A stretch of DNA of 64,000 bases from Antedon mediterranea (taxonomy: Eukaryota > Echinodermata > Crinoidea > Comatulida > Antedonidae): assembly GCF_964355755.1 (NCBI RefSeq), contig NC_092674.1:10733001-10797000 (forward strand), read 5' to 3'. Both the position numbers and the translations under genes were made by a program. Each line of letters opens with the position of its first letter. Within the stretch, counting starts at the first letter, position 1. This document shows positions 14,365 through 27,050 of the stretch, piece by piece. Below the pieces are notes generated by a model, which was not told the DNA's origin, made no database searches, and was given only the letters and a program-made list of their open reading frames with translations.

Positions 14365-14655
14365 CTATTAAATAGATTGTTTGTGTTTGTATTATCTATG
14401 ATACCTGATAGATTATCCAATGTTCCTGTGAACATTTTTCAAATAAATTTATTATTATTTTGATTAATAAACGATAGAAAAAAAAAGGGCCTGTCTGTTG
14501 CACAATGACAAATAAAATGTTTACCAAGACCACATTTACTGTATGCCACGCTCTAAATAACTATTATCGGTGGGTCATAGCCATCGACTAGATAGTTCAA
14601 CATTACCTAAAAGCTTGGAGCTCAAGGCGGTCAAACTGTCAAAGATGCGGTCATA

Positions 14656-14995
14656 ATGCACTTGTCAATTGTATGACCCACTATACGACCCCCGGGAGAG
14701 GTGCGTCATTTGTCCGATGTGCGTCATACCTTTGAATACCATGACGCACCGGTGCGTCAAAAATGTGACTTACCTTTAGGTGACCATGACGCACCCATTT
14801 TGACGCACTGTGACCATGTTGTTTATGATATGGTGGGTGGTAAAGTGACGGACATTGACACACCTTGTTCATTGATGCGACGTACCATCTAGGTTTTTTG
14901 ACGCACCCCTGCGTCAGTAATTATTTGTAAATGACGCACCCATGACGCACCTCTCCCGGGGGTCGTATAGCGGGTCATACAATTGACAAGTGCAT
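14656..14995. mobile_element. 340-bp fold-back TIR element with TGACGCAC subrepeats
   Basis: The terminal 54 bp at each end are inverted copies with a single mismatch (left end starts ATGCACTTGTCAATTGTATG). The interior carries many TGACGCAC/GTGCGTCA octamers in both orientations. No transposase frame is present, so it is a non-autonomous element. Flanks resemble each other in inverted orientation (GCGGT), so the true tips may lie a few bases further out. Confidence 0.85.
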
Positions 14996-15079
14996 AATAA
15001 TAACCGCTGTTTTGTTTAAGGTAAAAGTTGCACTCAGCAAAGTTGCGGTCCAATACGCAACATATTGGGGTGACCATTT

Positions 15080-15485
15080 GAACCAGTTAGTTGAATTTTA
15101 TTTCTGCTCAATAAAAATGGAAACTAATACATGCATAGTTCCAACAAATGAATAATGATTGATTGAATGGAAGCAAAATAAATGAATAAGAATAAATAAT
15201 CATTATATAAGAATAAGCAAAAAGCGAGAGATAGAATTATATCTTAAATAATAATTTCATTTAAAGTATGGTATATTGTTGAATCTGTTCAAACCACCAG
15301 TTCTGCTCAAGACGAATGGAAATTTATTGTGAATGAGTGAGTGAAAATTGGAAGCGAATACATAATCAAGAAAAACAATAATCAGTAGTTGTAAATCAAC
15401 ACAAACAATGATAAAAGTATATTTTAAATAATTATTTCATTTAAAGTATGATATGCCGTTGAATTTGTTGAAACCATCAATAATT
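15080..15485. repeat. Diverged tandem repeat, period about 180-200 bp
   Basis: TTTCATTTAAAGTATGRTAT recurs at about 15256 and 15436, followed by similar GTTGAATYTGTT.AAACCA blocks. TTCTGCTCA with following AATGGAAA recurs at about 15101 and 15301. Old duplication, no coding content. Confidence 0.55.
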
Positions 15486-15884
15486 ATTTATGAAGTTATA
15501 ATATACAGTATAAATTAAAAAATAAAGAAGACTAAGAATTTCAAGCTAATCTAGGACAGTTCAAAACAGGAATGATAAATGCATCTTTATGTGCGTAATA
15601 AATAGGTTTTATTATTCCACAATTTCCATCGGATGGCCGCTATGGATCAGCAACCAATATGGCAATATCCTGTGAAATGCAACAGTTGACATGCTGTATA
15701 TACACAGATTGCCAATCAAGAACGTCCGCAGCAGCATATATACCAATAAATTACACACATCAAATTACAACGCTTAATATCATCATAATAATTAACGATC
15801 ATAATAGTAATAGTTGGATGCACGACTTGGAACAGGTAAGAAAATATACTATATTCAGTACGTATGAAAAATATGGAATATAAT

Positions 15885-16394
15885 TACTGTATTTATTCGA
15901 ATAAATTCCCCGCTTTGAATAAATGCCTCCATCGAATAATTGCCACAATAGAACAAGATTTTGAATAAACGCCCCCTCGAACATAAACGGCCTGGCTCAT
16001 GCATATATATACACAATATTGGGACTGCTGACTCTTGTAGTTACAGTGATCATATTACTTTAGCAGTCCCTGACTAATTTCATCTTTGTACATTGTATAT
16101 ATGTTTTGTTGGTCGAATAAATAAATGAAATGAAATATTGTATTACAACATATTTCTATTTGTAGTAGAATTCATTGATTAAAATGATCTACAAGCATTT
16201 TGATACAATTTTTACTGTATTTTATCACTTCTCGATATTAATTGTGTTGTATTTGTTGCTGTCTAGGGGGTATTCATTTGAATATACATGTATATTTACA
16301 CCCAACAAAAATAAACCCCACCCCCTCAAATGAAAGCCCCAAAAACCCTCATAAACAATAAACGCCCCAGGGCGTTTATTCGATAAATACAGTA
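15885..16394. mobile_element. TA-flanked TIR element (TACTGTATTTATTCGAATAAA ends)
   Basis: The left end TACTGTATTTATTCGAATAA is mirrored on the right by CGATAAATACAGTA preceded by GGGGCGTTTATT-like sequence. C-rich motifs (AAACGCCCC) lie inside both ends. A segment at about 16015-16136 ending in AATAAATAAATGAAATGAAA looks like a nested retroposed tail. Mariner-like origin is suggested by the TA and TIR only. Confidence 0.65.
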
Positions 16395-18618
16395 TTTAAA
16401 AAGACAATCAATTTGTAATTAACAATTTTAAAGTTACTGAAATAACTTGAATTCTCTTAGAATTTTGTTAATGCATTTTGTACTTGACAGTGAGAAAATC
16501 AATTGTAATAAAAATGTCAGCTGCTTTAAAAGTTATGAAAAAAATATCAACTTGATGGATTTATAAAATTCATATTATATTTTGATGATCAAAATCTGAC
16601 TTTTAAAATAATTTAAAACTGTGACAAATGAATAAATATATTTTATGTTTTTGAAGTATGACAAATTTAACATACTATAGTAAAACACTCTGTGGCAGTC
16701 AATCTTAAATGTGATGTAATTCATTGCACATTACACAATATCAAATCACTTGAATAAATAAACTGTCCACACGTCTTCACATGCATATTTACACATGTCA
16801 GAGAATGATCGATGTATCTAACAGATTTCTAGACCCACGTTATCTTTGATGCCCCCAACACGTAAATGTCTGAGCATCAACGAAGGAATTCTTACGATTA
16901 CAAAGTCCATTTTTTGACATGACAGCGTGCAATGATTGCACGAGTATGAGATAGATTATTTCTCCTTCGGGGCAAATCTGTTTTCAGGTCTTGAATTCTC
17001 AAAAGCACGTATCTGGTAATGCCACGCTTAAGATTTAAGTGACCATTGCAATTGAGAATTACTTACGCAGCGAGGCTGGGATCATAGACAAGTACGTTAG
17101 AAAGAATGGATTATTAAATAATACGATTAAACAAGTTCATTTGAATAGGAAATTTCTCCCGAGGTTATGATAATGACATCTTTACCTTGTACAATTGTGG
17201 CAATTTACGTTAAATAGCAGATGAATATGGTACCGTAATTGGATTTCCATTTTACATATAAACTGGGTTAATAAGGTCAAATGGTTTTTTAAAGATGCAA
17301 ATAATGTAATTATTCAACAGTAATCCACATTTAAGAATAAGCTGTGTTACTATTTGATGGAAATAGCTCAGGGATTGAACATGAATTGGGTCAGTTTTGT
17401 GGAGTGGGCATATAAATTTTAGGATAAAATAGCAATATAAGATTAAAATTTGAGAGAATATGACAACAATAAAGAAAATATCAGTGTTAATGTCATTCTT
17501 TCTATAAAATGAACTAAAAGCATATATGACTGACTCGTTCATAATAATTTAATAATTTCAAGAGAAAAACAATAACATTAAATTAAAAAGTGATAATAAG
17601 TGAATGGGAATTAATCAAATTGGGGTTAGTCCATTGTAAAGGGGTGTAAAGGAACTTTTATCTTTTGTATATAATAGCTCTCCTTCACAGAGAGCATGGG
17701 CTATTGTTGGTTTATCCAGGTAGACAAGGCAAATGGTAGTCATAATACATTAGCATCATTGCACAAAGATGATATTCAAATTGTGGTAAATCATATAAAA
17801 AAACTGCAGTACTTTCTCCATGGCTAAATATTAAATGAACTAATTGATTGACATCATCAATATATATTAAACATAACATCATATTTACTTTAGATCTGCC
17901 CACGCTTCGCAAATAAAACATAAACATTAATATAACAAACATGGTATCATTGACTACATACTGTTTTTGTTGATTGTTGTGAGAGTGAAATTTGATCTCA
18001 CTTTGTCACAGTCAATCTAATTAAGATGTTGAGTAACAAATTTAAATCAATACTTTGATTAAGTTTTGATTGAAAATAGACAAATCAGAAAATATGAAGG
18101 TCATGTCCATGGACAATGTCAATTATGAATCTAAATGTAGAAATACATGAACATGTACAAAGGTTTTATATAGAGAGTAAACTATCCTTTAAAAAAATGA
18201 ACTTTCTGAAAACCAGGGTTGACATTGATGTATTAAACATTACATAAATTTAAATCCAATGGCAAATTATTGAATGCTGTGGGTATCAATGACTGAATCT
18301 CAATGGAGATACAAATAAAATAAGCAAAAAGCTACATTATAATAGTAATTAAGTAAAACATTTATAGTCAATCTTCCTGAAACAAGGCTATAATGTATTC
18401 ATTTTGCTAAAGTTAAGATAGTTAAAAAGTAAAAAAAAACTGAAGCTTTATTTATCAAACCAGTTCTTCTTATCTAAAAAAATGGGTTATCGTCTGACAG
18501 CAAAATTGCAGTATTAATCTTTTTTTAAAAGATGAATTATAATAGTATGTTAGAGAATTGCCACAGAAGAAGTCATATCATACAAAGTATATGAAATTAA
18601 AATAATCTGAATTCTTAC
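16395..18618. other. AT-rich intronic stretch left of the CARP exon
   Basis: No further CARP exon seen. Open frames at 17252-17542 and 17712-17942 (minus) show no family similarity. Confidence 0.45.
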
Positions 18619-18691
18619 CTGAATATACAAGTTCTCTTAATACTGACCGGGATGTTAATTTGTCTAATTCTGTATTGGTTGTATTTCCTAA
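18619..18691 (-). CDS. Carbonic anhydrase-related protein (CA10/CA11-like), third recognised exon
   Basis: This 73-nt exon encodes 24 residues plus one base (phase 0 to 1). It has a TTCTTCACAG acceptor with a good pyrimidine tract and a GTAAGAAT donor. The peptide starts LGNTTNTELDKLTSR and ends SVLRELVYS. It corresponds to CA10 [24 protein letters not shown], with the same intron position after ISIF.K as in the preceding exon. Residue identity is modest, so the assignment rests on order, strand, phase, length and splice sites together. NTT is a potential N-glycosylation sequon. The following exon should carry the ITYDGS.T.PPCYE block in phase 1. I could not find it down to position 1, so it probably lies beyond the left edge. 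Confidence 0.85.
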
Positions 18692-20164
18692 CTGTGAAGA
18701 AAAAAGAACAAAGAACATCTAATCACAGACTTTGAATTTAAATAGAATAAAAGATGCACATTAATGACAATTTCATTTATTTTCTTTTGTATATAAACAT
18801 TTCTCAAAATGAAATTTAGTATGTGCCGTTCGGAAGCACTTGGCATATCTATTGTTACTATCGATGCTGAGGCCCGAAGTTGTTGATATAGCGACCTCTA
18901 TGTTTGGAAGTATCTTTTTTCTTCTACGAGTTGACCAACCTTTATAGTGTCTCTCTTTGTGAAGGAATGGAAAAAAATACCACTAGGTCAAAGGCTGACC
19001 TCCGGACCAACCTTTCGTTTTTGTGTTTTCACAAAAGACTAAATCTTCCACCCCACCCCCCCCCCCCCTTTAAAAAAAAATAAGCTCCCTATTCCTTGTT
19101 TTAGGAATGATCTATCTATAAAGTTATATTTGAAAAAAAAAAATTAAAATGTCAAAAATATTTATGCTTTTGAAAAAAACGAAATATGACAGAATCAATT
19201 TATCAAATAAACTTTTATAGAAAACTTTAAAATGTCTCTTATATGACCAGTTCTTAGATGAAATATTTATTCAATATGTAGTTCATGAAATAATCAATAA
19301 ATATACACCTCATTAAAATTCAATCTACAATGTAAACCAAAAATCAATATAATATATTACAATCATATTTTACATGTTGAGAGACTACAAGGAATGTAGG
19401 ATGTAACTAAATATGATAAGAAAATTGAAAAATGATATTAAAGTCATATCATGTGGAGAGAGGATATTAAAGTGATTACAGCACATAACATGTTTGCTTC
19501 ATTATCAGATTTTAATTAATACTTCTCAGTAAACTAATAAAATAAAATGGTAACATTTGACTAAACTAATTTTTCTGCTGTCATCCATAGAATCCAGCAG
19601 TTTGCCATCAAAAAGATGAACCATCCTACACCTTAAAAAACATTTCTTCCTTCCCCATGAATCTATAACAGTAATTGTTTTGCTAGTACCTCCAACTTAC
19701 AAGTTTACCAGTATGTGGGCGTCCTCCACCTGCACAGTTTTTTTTTAATGATTAATCGGATTAAATGTGTATCACAGAGAAAGAAAGACGTTCATGATTG
19801 ATGAATCAAATTGTTTAATTCATACCTTTATTTGCAATTGAAGAAAAAAAAATTGTTTGATGTTGCGGTGTTATCGTACAAAATCAATCTTTTTAAATTG
19901 GTTCCCATAGGCTATGTTAAGCGAGTTTATATGAAACTAGAACAGTGACATATAAACGTCTAATTTCTTATAAAAATGTTTTCATCTTATGCGGCTTGTG
20001 CCTATACTTTAACCTTGATACTATTTAGCCAATATTCATTCCATATAATGGTTGAACTCCATGCCAATAGGAAGCTTTCGGTTAGCATCAACCGAAGATC
20101 GACCTAGGTCAGATCAACCATTGTCATTGATCGTTGCCTGGACCTAGAAAGCATCAAACCTGTG

Positions 20165-20345
20165 TCGAGGTGGTTATTCTGGTCATCAAGCCTGGAACCT
20201 AAGGAAATTCAAATTTACCACAGACCCACGGCAGCCAGCAGTACAGCGGCTACTATCTACCAGATCAGCACACCGGGAGACAATCCCCTAATTTGTTCTA
20301 ATAGTGTACAAGTTCTTTAACATGCAATTTACACAGAACCAATAA
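20165..20345 (+). mobile_element. Dispersed retroelement-like repeat, copy 1
   Basis: Shares TCTGGTC.TCAAGC, GGCAGCCAGCAGT and CAGATCAGCACACCGGGAGA with the copy at 21200-21400, followed by TTCTTTAA..TGCA. Copy 3 lies at 63433. The class is uncertain. A degraded non-LTR element tail is the most likely origin. Confidence 0.6.
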
Positions 20346-21199
20346 TTTTACATCCAAAGGACGAATGGAACAAGGACACCTAATCTTGGCATGTGCACAG
20401 TAACTTAGCATGACATGGTTGGTCATTGGGCCCTAATGATAGATACAACTGATTCAGATTCAATGAAAAATAAAATCTTATGTACATGTGAACACACAAT
20501 GAAATAATATTGGCAATATCTAAATAGTTTAAATAACATGAATAACTTTTATACAATAGATATGGCAAACAAAAGAATGGAGCTCTAGATCAGCTTGTAT
20601 GGGAGTTCTATATTATTGAGGCTAATATGAGAATTACCTGGATGAAAAAGATAATTGATGATGGACAGTATCTTGTTGTATATACTGTATTAAGAGAACT
20701 GAATAAATATAGAAAATGTGAGCTAAGCTGAATTATAAATCTTTGCATACAACCAAAACGTTTGACTCATGATTGTAGAATCTGACCTAACATTATTTAT
20801 GAGGAGAATACGTCACGTATACGATCACATAGAGACCACTGAGATGAAAGCGTGTGGGTCATGTGTTTGTAGTGTCCTTTCACGCATTGTCTGCTTGATA
20901 GTATGTAGTGTATATAAACAAACACCAACGCTCTACAACTGTTGTGACATTGTGTGTGCCGACAGATTGTGTGTGCTGACAGATTGTAAATCTGATGAAA
21001 GTACACTACATACATTCCTCTAGAGTACTGTATGTATTTACAATGTACTTAATATATGGTAACCTTTAACAGTACTTTTTGGTTTCTAGACCCGGTAATT
21101 CACTTTAATATCATGCAAACAGTTCACGAAATGAGATATCTCGGACACATGTTGAAAATTGATTAATGACTGGTCGTTGGTCCCTAATGATATTCATTA

Positions 21200-21400
21200 A
21201 TAAATTTAAATTGATTCTGGTCCTCAAGCTTAACTGGAAACTGAGAAAATTTGGATTAGGCCCTCCACAGACTCAGGGCAGCCAGCAGTGTAGGACCTAC
21301 CAGATCAGCACACCGGGAGACAATCCTTACTCTTTTCAAAGTTCTTTAATGTGCACTATAAATATATGTCCACGGTATCAATGGCTTTACATCATTACAT
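21200..21400 (+). mobile_element. Dispersed retroelement-like repeat, copy 2
   Basis: Colinear with the 20165 copy through GGCAGCCAGCAGTGTAGG, CAGATCAGCACACCGGGAGA and TTCTTTAATGTGCACTATAA. It is followed by the RT-tail-like segment at 21480-21620. Confidence 0.6.
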
Positions 21401-21479
21401 AATTAGGATAGGAGAAACTGCTGACAGTATGTGAAAAGTAGAAGGAAGAATAGAAGAAGACATATGGTCAATCAATAAC

Positions 21480-21620
21480 ACTCAGCTCACCAACAAGAAT
21501 TTGCATATAACACGTAACAGGGAACTCTGGAGAACAAGGTTATCAACGTCTGCAACCAGTCATGATACCAGAAAAAGAAGAACCAGATCAAGAACTTCAT
21601 TCTGTCTGTCTACCATTAAG
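21480..21620 (+). pseudogene. Possible non-LTR reverse transcriptase C-terminal remnant
   Basis: Translation includes NRELWRTRLSTSATSHD and a basic run RKRRTRSR. RELWR followed by a basic tail resembles the last residues of some non-LTR polyproteins. The match is short and the frame is not extended on either side, so this is a weak call. Confidence 0.3.
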
Positions 21621-21689
21621 GCTGTAAATGTGTGCTGTTTTATTCATGTATTCATCTTCGATCAGTTTCATTGCATGTTTACATGAACA

Positions 21690-23550
21690 ATTAATTTAAT
21701 ATGAATGAATAGTGGACAATGGCCAAAGAAAATTTGAACGAATAATTAAACAATTTGAAATTCTATTTTACATTATGGGTTCAAATAAATTAGGGTTGTC
21801 TGCGAAACTTGATATTCGAGGAATGTCCACAGATAAATAGGCAATTAATCCTTTAACAATGTTTTTAATGATTGTCTAGATTTAGAATAGTAGGGCTTCT
21901 GGAGTTCAGAGTTGACCCACCAACTTTGCAGGGTAAACACTTTAGTACTGGATGTTTAGTTACATTACAGGTGTAAAAAAAAATATTTAGAGAATTATAT
22001 GCATCAAATGAAAATTTAAATTGTTATCCACGATATTCAGATTCCCCGACACCAATTTAGAAGACTTTTCACATATTAAACAATTTTCTTTGCAAGATGT
22101 TTCTTATTTTGTGTTTGATACACATTTGTTTTTTCCATGGCAAGATGGCGCCAACTGTGTTTTTCGGCATCAGATGTACTGAACTGGTTTCAATGAACTG
22201 TGATTTAATTTTATGTACCGTACTTTTTTTTTATGACTATTGGTGGACTTACATATAATAATTAATTCTACCTTAATGTATTGATAAGAGTTGACAGAGC
22301 CTTTCCGAGTCCAATTTATCCTACGTCAAAGATGGTATAATTTATTGTTTTAATTTAACTTGTAGCTATGTACATACATAGAAGACACCTAATGTTTATA
22401 TTTTCTGCTTATTCAACTTTAGATCAACACAATTACAAGATATCTATGTAAACCTTGTTTATTTCATCTGCTCATTGTGCAATACGGGAAGAAAATACCC
22501 TTTATCCTTATGTACAGTGAAAATTTATGTCAGAAGTAATTCATATTTGATTACGGTAGGTAATAGGCTCTTTTACATAAATTGTCAATTGTTTTATTCT
22601 ATCAAGAAGGATGCAAAATAAAGTAACACATAAAAAATAAACATGTCAGAACAAACCTGTGCCATGTAATTTTCTACAAAATTAAAAAATAAAACAAAAC
22701 ATGTATATTGGAAATAGGAATTATACCTGGACTGGCGTGTGGTCACAGCTGAAAAACTCATTTTTAACTTGAGCAATATCCATTGCTTTGAATGGCAGAT
22801 ATATTTTACCATAAAAAGTAGAACATCAGTTTCCAGTGATTTTAACTGTTATTTTGAACCAACTTTATGGGTATAGGCCTACAGTATAAGTAAAGTACAA
22901 TTTAAAAATCATTTTGATTACAGTATATAATGTCTAATAAAACGGATATATCTATCTATCACACCATATTTAACCATTTTTCTTTTTTGCAGCAGCAGAA
23001 TCAAATCCAGAGATACCATAATATATCTGCTTATAAAATAATTGATGGTTTATTATAATATATGTAAGCAGAAGTAGTAGCAACATTAGTAAGTGTAAAG
23101 TTACTGAATGACGGTATCAGATTTTGTAATTTTTTAAAATTGAATTAAACATCTAACAGAGGCACTGAAGCAAGCATGCAAATAGACTTGCCGATAACAG
23201 GACGACTAGCAAACTTTTCTACATCATTGCTTTCAACCCATTTGACAGACACGCACTACAAATAACATGCTGTGATGCTGATTTCATTATAAACATTATC
23301 ACTTTAAGTGTTATTTCATGTTGATACAGAGAGGGGAATTAATGACATGTATTTAATTTACTTCTTAGTGGGTCTTGTTTGACAAGATCTACTTGACGGA
23401 CTAAGTAAAGAAAATTCAAGTAGCATTAGATACACTAGGAATATATTTGTTGTGTTTCCTTATAAAGTTAAACCTGTGTTCACATGAGTTAATCATGCAT
23501 ACTACACAGTTAAGCTGATCCGAATTATATCAGAGTTTATAACCAACATA
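21690..23550. other. AT-rich intronic stretch
   Basis: No gene or clear element seen. Confidence 0.45.
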
Positions 23551-24184
23551 TTAAAGCCCCATTCCCTACGTTTTTTAGATCTAATTTAAGATCACAAACT
23601 ATATTTAATGTAAAAATAATACTATATGGTCCTATTGCGATAACTTTTTTCGTCTTTAAACGGTTAAAAATGTGAAAAATAAGTCGATTCTAATAATTAT
23701 AGCGGCCCGCTATAAATCCCAAAATGCATTGCGCGCGGATTGATATTTTTGTTTTTCACCTGTAATTCGCCCACTTTTCGATCGATCGTGAGGCCAAAAC
23801 AAATGGAAGACTCCTAACTTTTCAGCGAAAATACCGGGTTTTCCCCAATTTTTATCAACGGAGTCTGGCAAAAATAGAAAGACAATTAATGCAGCAACTA
23901 TACAACGTCAGGCTAGGTATATAGCTCGGGTACGATGTTCGTACGTTACCGATGTTTACCAGCTAGGCCTACAAAACTAAGCCTAGCTAGGCTAGGCCTA
24001 AGACCGTCCACGAGAGGTCGATCGCCGCGAGCTACTTAGGTAGTGCATTGTTTCTCACATTTTATCATAATTTACCATAAAACGTACATTTAAGACAAGG
24101 AATGACATGGTTTAATGTTTTTAAAGTGATATATATGTATTATTTTCCAAAAAACGTCCAAAATTGCAGGGAAGGGGTCTTTAA
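23551..24184. mobile_element. TTAA-flanked DNA element, copy A (complete)
   Basis: It begins TTAAAGCCCCATTCCCTACG and ends GCAGGGAAGGGGTCTTTAA, so short imperfect inverted repeats (AG.CCCC.TTCCCT) lie just inside TTAA target sites. The interior includes CTAGGCCTAAGACCGTCCAC. There is no transposase. TTAA duplication is typical of Kolobok and piggyBac-type elements, and I cannot decide between them. Confidence 0.8.
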
Positions 24185-24754
24185 GTCCTTGTGTGATCAG
24201 ATAACTCTCTTATACATCTCTTACATACGTGTCTGATATAACTCAAATAGGTTTGGAGGACATCCAATGGATCTTTTTTCAATAGTTTTCAGAAGGTAAT
24301 GTTAGATAGGATTTATTTTTACAGGGGGCTCAAAACGAAAATATTGAGTACTTTGTGAGTGGGGCAAGCAACGATAGGCTGGTGGCCCTGGTCAGGTCCA
24401 GGGAGCAAGGGTCCAAGGGGCAAAGTCCCCGGGAGTTCAGCCGTTTTAGAACAATTTAGACATACCACAGTCTTCCTGTAAATTTCCTAAAATAATCACA
24501 AATTATTACAATATAATCCTTCTACATATAACTATGTAACTACACATTTTGGTCCCTGTAACTTGATACAGCTTATATATCCGCAAGAAAAATAAGTTTG
24601 TGAATTAGACATTTTACTATACTGTATACATACTTTCCACCAGATTGAAACAGGAATTTAACGAAATTTTTGAATTTAAACATTTAGCAATTAGCTTAAC
24701 TAGTAAAGTAAATAGCGAAAAAAAAAACATGTAAACATAGACAATGTTGGTTTC

Positions 24755-25064
24755 CTCCAATTTGTATTAACAGATACTGGCAAAAACAGAAAGACAATTA
24801 ATGCAGCAACTAGACAACGTGCCTATACCTAGCGTACGATGTTCCTACGTCGCTGTTGTTTATCAGTTAGGCCTGCAAAACTATAAGCCTACCTAGGCTT
24901 TAGGCCTAAGACCGTCCACGAGAGGGCATTCACCGCAAGCTTTGTAGGTTGTTCATTGTTTCTCTCTTTTTATCATAATTTACCATAAAACGTACATTTA
25001 AGAAAGGAAATGACCTGGTTTAATGTTTACAAAACGTCAACAATTGTAGGAAATGGGTCTTTAA
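24755..25064. mobile_element. TTAA element, copy D (5'-truncated, diverged)
   Basis: Homologous to the right half of copy A, from the AGAAAGACAATTAATGCAGC block through the CTAAGACCGTCCACGAGAG block to GGGTCTTTAA. The left part is missing. Confidence 0.75.
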
Positions 25065-25178
25065 CTGTTTACTACTTGATAGAATTAGAAAAACTTCGCC
25101 ACAGTATTGCTATAATTTTTTTTCAATAAAGATGTATAATAATATAATATCTATTTATGAGAATATAATTTCTGGTCA

Positions 25179-25526
25179 ATAAATGTTATTACATTTTTGT
25201 TCAATGCTGCCCTCTGAAACATAAAACTAAATTAGATTACCCCTTAATGTAATTTATGTCCTGAATGCATCACCTAAAACCCTAGTTAAGTGCGAAAAAT
25301 ATCAGATGTATAATGACATTGTTTAAGATAAAAACGTATGTCTGTATTTTTGATAAATGTTATTACATTTTTGTTCAATGCTGCCCTCTGGACTTAAAAC
25401 TAAATTAGATTACCCTTAATGTAATTTATGTCCTGAATGCATCACCTAAAACCCTAGTTAAGTGCGAAAAATATCAGATGTATAATGACATTGTTTAAGA
25501 TAAAAATGTATGTCTGCATTTTTGAT
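25179..25526. repeat. Tandem duplication, period 174 bp
   Basis: Two adjacent copies starting ATAAATGTTATTACATTTTT and containing CAATGCTGCCCTCTG and ATCACCTAAAACCCTAGTTA. They differ at only a few positions, so the duplication is fairly young. Confidence 0.9.
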
Positions 25527-26635
25527 TATGTCATGAATAGAACGGGTACAATTTCACCTAGAAATCGTTAGTCCGACACAAGATACACAATCTGATAAAG
25601 ATGCTTAGAGAGCACTGTCCGCACAAATGATATTAATCATTGGTGATAATATCTATATGTCGATCACAGCATACTGCACATATCTTTAACATATAAAATC
25701 TTATATTAAAAGTCTACTTGTGAGTCACATTGTACTACATGTATATGTACCGGAATACTATGTTTTATTATTATAATTCAGCATAAAATGAAAGAAGTTG
25801 GTTTGTTTCTGCTCAGCGATTAACCGAAAAAAAACAACAGATTACTTTTAAAGTTTCAACTTTGTTTTGGTGTCTTATGGACATTGTGGCCAGGAGTGCC
25901 ATTTGGTGGTAGATTACATAAAGAAAGTTAATACAAAATACGTATTCATTATCATGTTATCATTTGTGTATTATTTTATAAATGTATCAGTTTATTTTAA
26001 AATTTTTATTTCATATCAATCAATATTATACCAAAAATGATTGACCCTTCAAAGTTATTATTTTGGCGGCTTATCAGATTAAACAGCATTAAACAACAAG
26101 ACCCAACCTTGACTGGTAGTACCACATGATTTTGGCCATGTGAAACTTGCCCCACTCAATACTTTGCAAATGCTATGGGTTCAACCGAGTAAATCTATAA
26201 ATAAATTGCAATAATATTTTATTAGGACAATTGTCCAAGGGTAAATGTAATCAGCTCATCATTTGTTACTCTTGGTTGTTGCGCTTGATTTAATTCAGAA
26301 TGATTTTCATGCATCTTCTGGGACTTTGTTATGATTAGGTTCATCAGTCGTGAGCTTCCCAAGATGGATCGCTCAGATCTACTTTGATGTATATCTAATA
26401 GTAATCTATTTTAAAAACAGATATATACATAAATATAAAATAATTTATACTATCAGTAGCTTATTTAGTAGATTTTAGCCAACAGCTATAAGACTGGATT
26501 TTAAAGTGACAGTTATTATAAAGTATTTACTGACATGAATTAAAAGAATTGATTCTATAATATTCTAAATATTAATGGTGTTGATCTAAGATGTTGATAA
26601 TATTGATAGATGATGTTGATGGAGGATCAACATTG
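25527..26635. other. AT-rich intronic stretch
   Basis: No gene or clear element seen. Confidence 0.45.
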
Positions 26636-26639
26636 ATGA

Positions 26640-27050
26640 CATAGAGAAGATGGTGGTGAAGATGAAGATGAAAAAAAAAGAGGTAAAATTTATGAAAAAA
26701 AATAGCGAAGATGATGACGATCAAAAAATAGTGGTGACAATGACGAAAATTAGGAAAAAAAATTAGCAGTGATGATGAAAAATAGTGGTAAAGATGATGA
26801 TGAAAAATAGTGGTAAAGATGATGATGAAAATATAGTTGTGAAGATGATGATGAAAAAATAGCTGTGAAGATGATGATGAAAAATAGCGGTAAAGATGAT
26901 GATGAGAAAATAGTGGTAAAGATGATGACAAAAATAGCAGTGAAGATGATCACAAAAATAACGGTGAAGATAATGAAGAAAAATTAGCAGTGATGATGAA
27001 AAAATAACGGTGAAGATGATTATGAAAAAATAGCGGTGAAGATGATGACA
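26640..27050. repeat. Purine-rich GATGATGA/AAAATAGYGGT minisatellite
   Basis: Degenerate units of about 20-27 bp combining GAAGATGATGATGA with AAAAATAGYGGT. The plus strand is almost free of pyrimidine except T and occasional C. Long minus-strand open frames rich in S, F and I are artefacts of the repeat. Confidence 0.85.

Noticed and set aside
1-18618. Search for the downstream CARP exon (PPCYE block)
   Set aside because: No minus-strand segment with a phase-1 acceptor and this motif was found, so no exon is claimed here.
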